From Xanthostigma xanthostigma (Eukaryota; Arthropoda; Insecta; Raphidioptera; Raphidiidae): DNA of 64,000 nucleotides. Position 1 is the stretch's first letter, and every line of letters begins with the position of its first letter. Positions 55,083 through 64,000 of the stretch are shown one piece after another. Position numbers and translations under genes: made by a program. Where the stretch lies: NCBI GenBank assembly GCA_963575645.1, contig OY754464.1, positions 7,750,001 through 7,814,000 on the forward strand, written 5' to 3'. The notes under the pieces were generated by a model that saw only the letters and a program-made list of their open reading frames with translations, searched no databases and was not told the origin of the DNA.

Positions 55083-56216
55083 TACGAATTTGTAATTAGA
55101 ATTTCCATTTTGTTATCATTTTTTATTTATTTGTAAATAATTCGCATGCTCAAAAAATGGACGCATATTTCAAATTGGAGCTATGCGTGAGTCCCGTTAA
55201 GTTTAATTTAATGAGGATCAGTCACTCACGTTTTTAGAGAGGTTACCATTGAGGATGCCTATTAAAAAATGGTTACCAAAGAGCAAAAATAATAAATCAC
55301 CTTTGGAAAGAGAGCAATGTGTCCAAATTAATCAAACAATATTAAAAAGGAATTCGTTAAGAAAATAAAGTTCCCAAGATATTCACTAAAAAGACAAATA
55401 TAGAGGGATGGGGGTCGACATTGGGGAATGGTAAGTGTAAAGTACTCATTGTGTACCACTTTGGGGTAATTAGTTTTTTTTATTATTCAGAGGGTGTCTT
55501 AGTATCGCCACAACACACAGGGATGAACAAAATAATACTTTCATTATATAAATCAATATTTTTTTTTTGTTTTGTAAATTGAACCTGCTTTAGATAAGGT
55601 CTCTAGCGTATAATCGTAAAATTTAATTTTTATTTTCCGTTCTTATTGTCCGTAATATTTATTTACAAAATATTTTTTAATTGACAAATATAAAAAAATC
55701 ATAACATTTTATAGTAGGTAAAATTAAAGAAAAATGCCATGAATGATAATTGTAACGTCATAATGATAAAATTCATTTGCTATTACTACCAAGAAGGTTG
55801 TAACCAGGAAACCTAGCTTACTATGCTTGCTGTTTCGAGACAGACCGTTTTCTGGCGCACGCGAGATGGCGCTGGTAACACTGCCTGGGAAAATTACATT
55901 TACTTCCACTTTTTCCCGAATGTTTAAACAGTGACCTACGATCTGCGCAGTGACGTAAGAAATGATTGTACCATATTCTCCTTTACAGTTCAACCCTAGT
56001 ACTTGTAAAATAATGAATAATTACAATCGAAAACTTTCTTTTCCTTAATTCTATCGGAAAGTTTGTTTCACTGAAATTGACTTCGTAGATAATATTTCAT
56101 TGACGTCATCAATCATACCAAAAGATAGAAATACATATTTGTGTTCGTAAAAAATATTTAAGACTCGCAGTGAAAAATATGTATATAACAATATTATAAT
56201 CTGTTAATACATATTC
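55083..56216. other. Spacer
   Basis: No supported gene. 'cacctttggaaagagag' near 55300 repeats a word of the fold-back in 49485-49595. Confidence 0.35.
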
Positions 56217-56324
56217 ATAGGCCCTGAAGATGAAAATATATTTTTCGAAACGTTGGCCACAAGCGATACTCTGGTAAAGCTTATTTTTCAATTGTTCCTC
56301 AACCAAATAAATCTCCTTCAATAA
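56217..56324 (+). mobile_element. PLE-like terminus with best hammerhead-like core
   Basis: The core at 56220-56258 reads GGCC-CTGAAGA-T-GAAAA-loop-TTTTC-GAAAC-GTT-GGCC. It has a 4-bp helix I (GGCC/GGCC), CUGANGA box, 5-bp helix II, GAAA, a two-pair helix III (AC/GU), and a GUU cleavage triplet. One unpaired base (T) sits between the box and helix II. It is followed by 'cacaagcgatactctgg', shared with 23098-23175. Confidence 0.65.
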
Positions 56325-56707
56325 TTACTAACGTCCGTTTCTCGACTTTATGTCATAACAGACGCCATTCGCACCATTACTATTTTCCATCTATCACAAT
56401 TCCCGTTATTTTCTACATTTTTAATGAATGAAGGAATTTTAGGACAGTAGGATAAGGTAGGCAAATTTTGAGCATAGGAGTTTGACAGGTAATCGGCTAT
56501 GGCCTTGAATAAGGAACCATCTCGATATTTATTTGGAATTATTGAGGGAAACCATGGAAAACCTCAACAAGATGGCCGGTACATGAACTACCATTTCTGG
56601 GCGAGAGGCAGCAGAGGAAAAAGTCCCAACCACATCTGTACCCGCCGGGATTCGAACCCGGTACCTCCCGAATGCGAGTCTAGTGCTCTAACCACTACGC
56701 CACCCCG
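56325..56707 (-). mobile_element. tRNA-derived SINE
   Basis: On the minus strand the head is at 56707 (GGCGTAGTGGTTAGAGC, then GGTTCGAATCC). This copy has the best-preserved A and B boxes in the window. The body matches 23176-23631. The tail abuts the PLE terminus at 56324. Confidence 0.85.
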
Positions 56708-56727
56708 ATTTAATAACAATTAACTGT

Positions 56728-57303
56728 TCAATAAATAAAATTATCAACCAATTTTTCAGACTATATATTAACAAAAAAATATATAATTAATACATTAACG
56801 TTTCAATCCGGATTTGGATCTTCTTCAGAACTGATCTAAAAAATATAAAAAATAATTAATATGTATTTAAATTCTAATTAGAACTTGACCACAAAATTAA
56901 TTGGGATAATATTAAAATTTTAGATAATGAAACTAATTTTTTTAAAAGAAATATTTCGGAAATATAAAATATAAAATCAAATAAAATTTTTTTAATAATT
57001 TTTATTTCTTTTTAGGTACTCACAATTATTTCCATTATGTACTACTTAATATAAAATTGTTTGTTATTATTTTTTCATTATTTTGATAATCATTAATAAT
57101 TTTGAAAGATTTTATAAAAAGCTAATTAGAATTTAAATATTAATTATTTTTTATATTTTAGAGATCAGTTCTGAAGAAGGTCCAAATCCGGATTGAAACG
57201 TTAATGTATTAATTATATATTTTTTTGTTAATATATTGTCTGAAAAATTGGTCGATAATTTTATTTATTGAAGAGTTCTAATCAGACGTTAATCAAAGAT
57301 TTG
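56728..57303. mobile_element. PLE-C copy 3 (largest)
   Basis: It is flanked by a 13-bp duplication AACAATTAACTGT (56715-56727 and 57304-57316). The arms of about 110 bp are inverted. The minus-strand core is at 56797-56828 and the plus-strand core at 57171-57202, with about 340 bp of AT-rich sequence between. The asymmetric segment 'taatcagacgttaatcaaag' is at the right end only. No RT or GIY-YIG coding sequence remains. Confidence 0.85.
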
Positions 57304-57308
57304 AACAA

Positions 57309-57503
57309 TTAACTGTCTAACTCCTATGAGCTAATTTTGTCTGCCTTATCCTAATTTGCTAAGATTCCTTCATCCGCTCATTGCTATTAGTTAAGTTGAA
57401 GTTTAAAACTGTGAAAAATAACGGGGAAGTTTTGTAGATGAAAAATAGTAATGGTGCGAGTGGTATCTGAACGCATTATTATTATATATTATTATTATTA
57501 AAA
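57309..57503 (+). mobile_element. SINE, 5'-truncated
   Basis: It enters the SINE body at 'ctgtctaactcctat' and runs to an (ATT)n tail at about 57473-57500. Confidence 0.8.
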
Positions 57504-57779
57504 TTCGCGAGAAATGCCAGTAAATAAAAAACCTTCTAACCAGGAGATGATAAACGTGTTTCAAATTATTGAATCGGAAATTCCGTTTGTCAGATTTTAT
57601 TTCGGAAGCGTCCGAGCGAACTGAAACAAATGAATCGCAAACAGTGTTTGATCTGAGCATCAGTTAATTTTCAATTATTTATTGATTAATGGACAGGCGT
57701 GACGCCCGTATTGTGGAATTTTAATTATCTACAGGGTGTATTAAAAAATATTAATCCCCCAATTTTGATTTTTTCGTCA
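57504..57779. other. Spacer with mariner-like end
   Basis: 'ctacagggtgtattaaaaa' near 57731 resembles a Tc1/mariner-type terminus without partner. Nothing else is recognised. Confidence 0.3.
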
Positions 57780-57981
57780 CATATATTATGAGCGGAGCAT
57801 CAATGAAAAATGAAATTCAAAATTTGTTCGTTTGACAAAAACTTTTGAACGGTAACTCCGATCATCATGAAATTTGGACACAACATTCATCTCGGTAAAC
57901 TAAGATGAATGTGCGTACTCATGCCCCCCCCCCCCCCATTCGTTCTTTTGCACTCGGGTGAAACCAGGCGGGACCGCTAGT
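57780..57981 (-). mobile_element. RTE-like short element, truncated
   Basis: It ends 'ccaggcgggaccgctag' with a C-run at 57926-57937, the inverse of the G-tract in the 8758 copy. Confidence 0.75.
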
Positions 57982-57988
57982 ATAATAT

Positions 57989-58272
57989 CACTTTGACGGA
58001 CAAACCGGCTTAGACCGTCATAAACAAAACTTTAAAAGTTTGACACGACGGCTGAAGCCGTCGTATACTACTGAACGTTTTATAGCCAGACGGGTGTAGC
58101 AGTCTATTTTCCAGTGTAGAATACATACCCTGTGTGCTCTGTGTCACCGTACAAATATCTAGTAAGGCAATATTGTCAGAACATAACGTTTAAAAGTAAT
58201 CCAAACATATGAAAAAAATTAAAAACTATAGTGTCAAAATTGGAACAAAATGTTTAGGTGTCCGTCAAAGTG
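57989..58272. mobile_element. 284-bp TIR element (CACTTTGACGGACA)
   Basis: The left CACTTTGACGGACA and right TGTCCGTCAAAGTG are perfect 14-bp inverted ends. A 'gacggctgaagccgtc' palindrome lies inside. The flanks TAT/TTA give no clear duplication. CACTT ends are compatible with CMC-type transposons, but this is not proven. Confidence 0.8.
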
Positions 58273-59402
58273 TTAAAAAAATGTAATTCGAATCATCTCT
58301 AGAAGTCGCCACGTCCACCGCGCTCTCGTTCATTTGTAATAGTTCGTTCAATTTCGGCGCTTGTTAGAAACCTTCGACTTCGGCCAAAACTTCGGTCCAT
58401 TTTGGCCGAAAGTAGGTTTTGAGCCGAAGCTTCGCTCGGACACTAGATATCAGTCATTATGAAAGGAATGAATTATTGCTTTCATAATTTCTCGCCGCAA
58501 ACGATATTGCTTTCACCATTAGACTACCCACTCAGTTATTTCAAACAATCTACCTAAAAGCCTTAATATACTGTAGATGTAAAATACTGACCTCTTCTAG
58601 TTGTTGGAAGTGGTCAACGGATCAATATTATGACGTGGAATAATAATTATATAAAGCAGTGACGTCAAACCGTTCTTAAAATATTATAACGATTTAGTTT
58701 CGTTCGGACGTTGCCCTCATTTAGAATATAATATCGATTAATTTTGTAGTTTTGTGGGTTCACCACAGCATGGCTGCTGAGGAATTGTCCATAAACTACG
58801 TGGTCTTATTTCAGCCCTTTTGGAACCCCTCCCTCGCTACATCTCTTGTTAACGACCGTTTTAGTCAACGGGTAACGGGCCGACGCGAAACGGTTACCTT
58901 TGTACACGATCTGCATATACGTGAGCGCGTCCATTGTTATCGATATCAGTTCTATACTTGAAGGGCGAAGAAGTGCAAGTACGTTATGTCTTGCTTGTTT
59001 ATTTTTATAATTTTCTAGTCTTGTCCCAACACTCGCCTATTATGAACAAGGCTAATTAAAAATCCATATCAATATCAATTTCCATATTCACAATGAGCAG
59101 AACAAGGTAGGTATAGGTAAAAACGTGCGCGCACATCTGTCGTCGTCAACAGACTTCTATGAAATGACGTGGTCCACTGCATCGGACCGACCGCCGTCGC
59201 GCCGAGGGGCAACGTGCGGGTATCCGTTTAGTTTTGTTGCAACGGTTAAACAAACGCCAACACAAACCTACTGTCATAAAAATCGGGCCGTTATCCGTTG
59301 TCGTTAACAAGAGGCCTAACGTTGACTTTCCTATTATTGGGCCACAGAGCAGAATCCTGCCGACAAAATGGTGTTTTATGTAAATTGTGGGATTTAAATG
59401 TA
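58273..59402. other. Mixed spacer with two element ends
   Basis: 58370-58446 has TTCGGCC/GGCCGAA words and ends GCTCGGACACTAG, resembling the right end of the 26818-27613 element. 'ttgtccataaactacgtgg' at 58787 is a widespread insect transposon-end word. 59150-59330 is GC-richer without a convincing exon. Confidence 0.4.
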
Positions 59403-60140
59403 TAATTATTATAATATTAATTTTCAGAGGATTATAGATCAATAAAGATAATGCTATTAAGCTATATTTTTAATTAATAATAATAATATAATAATAATAA
59501 TAATTTTTATTCCAATAATAGGTATACACATTCAAAATCAAAATAAAATAAACTTTCTTTGGAATTAACCTACCCAACTTGGCATAACCAGTGCTAGGGT
59601 AGGATTAATTACTACATAAATTATACACTACATATAATTATACACTAAGTTGATAAACAGAGTATGTGTGCGTAAGTGATGGTATGGGCGTGTGTGTGTA
59701 TGTGTGTGCACGTGTATATGTGTGTGGTTGTACGAGCGTCATAGTCTTGTCTTGTGCGGCAGCATTTTTTTTTTTTCACATATTTATTTAGTTACAATAT
59801 AAATAATAATAAATAAATTTAAATGTTAATAATTTTAACTAATTGAGGGCAGTAGATATAATTTTTGCTTCGTCTGTAAGCAGCCATCGACTCAATTTGT
59901 TTCTAAATTGGCTTATTGGTCTTATGATTTTTAGATCCAGCGGTCATTTATATTAAATATAAATTAACTGAATGTCTCCACAATATATTAAAAAAACTAA
60001 CATATTATAAATGAAATACATAATATTACCAATGCTAAGTTATTCCTTAAGAGCCTGAGGAAGTTTTAATAAGTAAAACGAAACGTTGCAATCTTTATTG
60101 ATCTATAATCCTCTGAAAATTAATATTATAAAATTAATAG
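59403..60140. mobile_element. PLE-like inverted unit hosting a LINE end
   Basis: The arms 'ttttcagaggattatagatc' (59424-59443) and its inverse (about 60099-60118) are inverted copies. Beside the right arm is a hammerhead-like core at 60053-60089: GC-CTGAGGA-A-GTTTTA-loop-TAAAAC-GAAAC-GTT-GC, with a perfect 6-bp helix II and a 2-bp helix I. The interior holds a minus-strand LINE 3' end. Confidence 0.65.
59461..59945 (-). pseudogene. LINE 3' end with RT C-terminal relic
   Basis: The minus-strand frame LKIIRPISQFRNKLSRWLL, then TDEAKIISTALN and a stop at 59839-59841, is an RT-tail pattern. The 3' UTR contains a (GT)n run at 59690-59727 and ends in AAT/ATT repeats at 59461-59500. Confidence 0.65.
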
Positions 60141-60239
60141 ATCTGAAACACATATTATATTATTTGTATACTACAAGAATGACGTCACAGTAGGCTCGTG
60201 TTTTGGCGCCAACTGATATATTTAAAATTTTGTGTACCA

Positions 60240-60495
60240 TTTTGCTGTACTAATATTATAGAGAGGTAAAGTTTGTATAAGTTTGGATGTAGGAGGTAAA
60301 CTCCGAAACTACTCATCCGATTTTAAAAATGTTTTCACCATTATTTAGAATGGACCTTCAGGATGGACATAGGCTATATATTATTATCGCGTTAAAATAA
60401 AAGCGCTTTTTGTGGAAACCAATTTTGCAACGTAAGTTGACGAAAAAACGGTGGCAATCTACAAATTCGGGCGAAGCTGGACCGGGCCGCTAGTA
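60240..60495 (-). mobile_element. RTE-like fragment
   Basis: It ends 'gctggaccgggccgctagta', the inverse of the TAGCGGCCCGG start. It contains 'aactactcatccgatttt' and 'gcgttaaaataaaagcgc'. Confidence 0.6.
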
Positions 60496-61007
60496 TTCTA
60501 TAAAACGATTGCATTTAAGCGAAATAAATAATCCTGTGGACTATGAACATTTTAAAACAATTCAATATGATGTCCGACCACTAGGTTCCGCTATACGACC
60601 AACGCCAATAATGTAAATCTCCTAAAAATAATAATTTTTTGACTAGTTGACCTGTTTCTTTAATTCATGCAATAGAGAGTAAAAATAGACACTGTTTAAG
60701 AGTTTGGCAATAAAATAAAATAGAGTTGTAAGGAGATTTTATAGGCTAACAAAAGTTACAACCTAAAGTGAAAAGCAAGAGAGAGTTGTTTTCCCTTTCG
60801 AAAGTTTTGTTGACAGGGTAGTATTAGAAAAAAATTCTTCCTCGCTGGTAATTTGATTAACTCGAAGGTTTTCCTCAAAATAACTTGCGTTACATTTCCA
60901 TCTTATGACCGACAGAGACAGCGAAAGTAGGCGTGGTTTTCGTAAAAAATTCTAAACAGATTTCAATATCTTTGACATCTTAAAATGGGTTCAGATTCCG
61001 CCTATAT
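60496..61007. other. Spacer
   Basis: No recognised feature. Confidence 0.35.
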
Positions 61008-61472
61008 CTATACTAATATATAAAGCTGAAGAGTTTGTTTGTTTGTTTGGTTGAACGCGCTAATCTCAGGAACTACTGGTTCGAATTGAATATTGTTTTG
61101 CTGGATAGCCTAAAAATTCCTTCATTGCTATTAATTAAGTTGAAGTTTAAAAATTGTAGAAAATAACAGGAAGTATGGTAAAAACAGTAATGGTGCGAAT
61201 GGCGTCTGTTATGACATAAAATCGAGAAACAGACGTTAAACGCATTATTAATATTATTATTATTATTAATATCATGCTCGACCAATAGGAGCGGAGCATC
61301 AATGAAAAATGTCACTCAAAAAATGTCACACAAAACTTTTGAACGGTAACTCCGATCATCATGAAATTTGGACATAACATTCATCTTGGTAAACTAAGAT
61401 TAATGTGCGTACTCATGTACCCTCCCCCATTCGTTCTTTTGCACCCTGGTGAAACCGGGCGGGACCGCTAGT
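61008..61472 (-). mobile_element. RTE-like element interrupted by a SINE
   Basis: It starts 'tatactaatatataaagctg' and ends 'accgggcgggaccgctagta', with the SINE at 61111-61272 in between. Words on both sides ('ttgctggatagcc' and 'cgaccaataggagcgg') are in the order of the uninterrupted copies. Confidence 0.8.
61111..61272 (+). mobile_element. SINE, 5'-truncated, nested in RTE-like element
   Basis: The 3' part of the SINE body ('taatggtgcgaatggcgtct') and 'cagacgttaaacgcattatt' precede an (ATT)n tail at about 61244-61268. Confidence 0.85.
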
Positions 61473-61708
61473 ATCATATAAGAAAAAATGCTCTAAAGCT
61501 TATGTAGCAGGCGGCAGAAAGTTGAGACGACATGGTTTTTTTGCAAGTCAGCTCCCTAACTATAACGTTATATAAGAAAAACAACTGACAGACAAACTGT
61601 GATTTACTATGGAGTTAGTAGAGCGCGGTCAGTTTTGTTTTACTTTACCGCCCTAGTCCGTAATGAGTCACGTTAAGTACCGTTTTACATGCATATAAAG
61701 TAGCATCA
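61473..61708. other. Spacer
   Basis: No recognised feature. Confidence 0.3.
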
Positions 61709-62312
61709 TCATATTATATATTAATACGCTAAGGTTAAAGATGTTTGCCTCCCTTTTTAGAAAAAACTTCACAATTTCTCCACATAAATTATATATCATT
61801 TCACAGATAATTGCTTGCTCTACTGACATCGACAACTAAAAAATTTATTATTGCTTTTGTTTGTGTAAATTAATTAAAATACAGCAACGCTGAACAACGT
61901 CTGCCATCTGACGGCTTTAATTTTGAAACAACGTCAACACTTCGATCTGTCATCTGACCTTCATATTGTAATACAACAGACACAATACTGCATACTGCCA
62001 TCTGACGGCTTTAATTTTGAAACAGCGAGCAACGCTGAACAACGTCACAGCAATGCTGCATGATGCCATCTGACGGCTTAGCTCAACGCTTTTGCTACTT
62101 GCGCCTCTATATGACAATTTTAGTAAAATATTTCATTTTCTTCGATCTGTCATCTGAGCTTCATATTGTAATACAACAAAAAGAAGAACGTTATAAGCAG
62201 TGTGCAAAATTAGAAACGAATTGAATACCTGCAATCATATTTAAAAAATAATTTTGTAAAGTGATAATTATTATACTTATTTAGTGCGAATAATTCGCAC
62301 AGGTCACACTAG
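61709..62312 (+). mobile_element. Non-autonomous Helitron (Heli-G) copy 3
   Basis: 5' TC after host A, 3' GTGCGAATAATTCGCAC hairpin, then AGGTCACACTAG and host T. At 604 bp it is the longest of the three copies. It carries two units of 'ctgccatctgacggcttta'. Confidence 0.9.
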
Positions 62313-62668
62313 TATAGAAATAGTAGACCAAAAAACCCGTTAATTTTAATGTGAAGGATGTATAAGAAAACGAGCTTAATGATATGACGAAACGCAGTCT
62401 TAGATCAATCTTTATTGTAGTGTAATTCGATGACACTAAATCCTTGTACTTTCGTTAAAACACGTTTTTCATTAAGCGCGACCGTAATTAAGAAATGTAA
62501 TTAATTACACTGCATACGTGCAACTCATTAAACATTTGAATGGCAGCGCATATAATATTGTAATTTGTCCGCCCATTCAGGTCGAACGATTAAATTCTAC
62601 AGAATCATGAATCAAATTATTATTTATTAGTATTGGAATTTGACATTTCTGCAGTTAAAATACGTGGG
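62313..62668. other. Spacer
   Basis: No recognised feature. Confidence 0.35.
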
Positions 62669-63248
62669 CCATATTCACCGAACGTAAGTAGTTACTTATT
62701 CGGTTAATTTGTTCTTCAGGTATAACTATTCCTCCGAAAAAATGGCGATAATTCAATCCACTAAACATAATTATGTTTACGACTTATTCTGTCCTACTTC
62801 GATGGTATAAATATTTATTCGCCTGATAAAATAATAATGGCCGCCACATAGATCATAATAATCCTAACCTATAAACGTGGAGTATTATATCTACAGTTTT
62901 CTCTTGTGAATTTATTTATGTGTTGTTTATTAAAGTTTTGTGGAGTGTATAGTTGTAAAACATTAAAGTTAGTGGAAGTTTTGTGTGCAATTGGGTTAGT
63001 ATAAAACATTATTATTTTGTAAAACTTTTTTTGTCGTTTACGCTAACGCCATCGGTCGGATTTTTGGATGAACGTCAAAATATTCAGCAAAAAAGCAAGG
63101 AGTATAGTTCAGTGTATATATTTATTTTTTAACTAACTTTTCTACCTGATAATTTGCTTGGTGAATTGAAAGTAAATTTTAATCTAATGAATAAATTTAT
63201 ATACCAAAATTAGTAACTTCTATCTTTAATAGTGATCGGTGAATATGG
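62669..63248 (+). mobile_element. TIR element S copy 1 (uninterrupted)
   Basis: The left CCATATTCACCGAAC and right GATCGGTGAATATGG are inverted. Internal words ('ataactattcctccgaa', 'atgatctatgtggtggcc' in related form, 'acgccatcggtcgga') match the three pieces of copy 2 at 33692-35332. No clear target duplication or transposase. Confidence 0.75.
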
Positions 63249-64000
63249 ACATAAGTGACTTAACTAATTCATAAACAAAGTTACATTTCTCGAGTAGTTT
63301 TTATTTTATTTTCTGAAAACCTTAGGTATCCGCCACCAGGGGACTTCCCTCTAAACCAAAATAGAAATGATAATATAATTTTATAAATAATCCAGATGTA
63401 CGAAAATTTATAGGTGAAAGAAAGTACCGTACAATTAAAAAGAACATGTTTTATTGTAAATTTCCATAATATGTAAATTAAAAACAATATATTATTCGAA
63501 CAAGTTGTGGTTAGAAGTCGGCAAAAAAGAGAGCGAAAAAAAAAACACAAGACCACTATCTTGATAAGACAAGCGTGTCGGTTTTGGTGAAGAGTGTTAC
63601 AATATCACTCATCACATCTCATCAAAGTGTAAGCAGCACTGAATCGCTGTACTTTTATTAGCTTTTTATTGGGTGGAAGACAACAGAACAAACAATAACA
63701 AAGGACTGTGCGTCACATTGTATTGGCTGTTCAAATGAAATTGACAATCGTCTGAAACAAAAGACAACACACTTAGTCGTTTGAATATCACGGCGCTACA
63801 CAACACCCAATTCATGAGATTATTATTCTAACTATAGTGGCAAGCAGTGGCGTGACAATGGGCCTTCGATCCGAGAGGGCTGTGAGCAGAGAAGGATCCA
63901 CTTTTGCTGTAAAATTTACCACGGGCCTCAATTCAATTTTTAATCTAGTTGTAAAAATATAAAAGTTAATTATACTAGTGAAAGTAACGAATGATTAAAG
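63249..64000. other. Terminal spacer with one hAT-like end
   Basis: 'cagtggcgtgacaatgggcc' at about 63847 is a typical hAT terminus, but its partner is not in the window. No gene recognised. Confidence 0.4.

Noticed and set aside
58752-58961. Coding exon starting at the 69-codon frame MWVHHSMAAEE...
   Set aside because: It contains 'ttgtccataaactacgtgg', a widespread transposon-end word in insects, and has no recognisable domain.
59146-59442. 98-codon minus-strand frame in a GC-richer patch
   Set aside because: Its 5' half overlaps a PLE-like arm and the protein shows no domain or splice context.
56217-60091. Calling the hammerhead-like cores proven ribozymes
   Set aside because: Every family here has one extra nucleotide between the CUGANGA box and helix II, and several cores have helix or GAAAC substitutions. 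Activity cannot be claimed from sequence alone.

Overview
The window reads as AT-rich insect-like nuclear DNA with no complete conventional gene. It looks intergenic or like the inside of a very large intron. The evidence for an animal, probably insect, genome is its repeat content: tRNA-derived SINEs, RTE-like and other non-LTR retrotransposon 3' pieces, Penelope-like retroelement (PLE) pieces, Helitrons with textbook 3' hairpins, hAT-type MITEs with 8-bp target duplications, a mariner-type MITE, a solo LTR, and many fold-back elements. The insect order cannot be settled from the sequence. Family names below (Rep-A, hAT-B, PLE-C, Rep-E, Rep-F, Heli-G and so on) are my own labels, based on copies recurring inside this window.

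Layout. 1-8 kb: Rep-A copies, an hAT MITE with exact ends (1256-1775), a solo LTR with TG...CA ends and a 4-bp duplication (2979-3624), fold-backs, and a two-hairpin palindrome (6682-6833). 8-17 kb: RTE-like tails, Rep-E, Rep-F, a SINE, a Helitron, a LINE relic, a fold-back carrying a Rep-F copy, and a degenerate tRNA-Ile-like sequence. 17-27 kb: a LINE tail coding for a reverse-transcriptase C-terminus nested in an RTE-like element, a 625-bp palindrome, and hAT elements. 27-38 kb: a sparse stretch, a broken RNase H-type LINE end, and a TIR element interrupted by two later insertions. 38-48 kb: a 31-bp minisatellite, a fold-back with GTCGAC palindromes, Rep-E copies, an 886-bp Rep-A copy, a 48-codon ORF with a signal peptide (45441-45587), and a mariner-type MITE whose empty site is also in the window. 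48-64 kb: more hAT, Helitron, PLE, SINE and RTE copies, and a broken integrase N-terminus (54667-54946).

No operon or pathway is present. The relationships that can be read are insertion histories. Several target duplications are intact, so nested insertions can be ordered in time. The best leads are hammerhead-ribozyme-like cores in several different PLE-type families (some as inverted pairs inside elements with 11-13-bp duplications), the short secreted-peptide ORF or first exon, and an integrase fragment whose element shares its TGTTACGGTC terminus with a fold-back 14 kb away.
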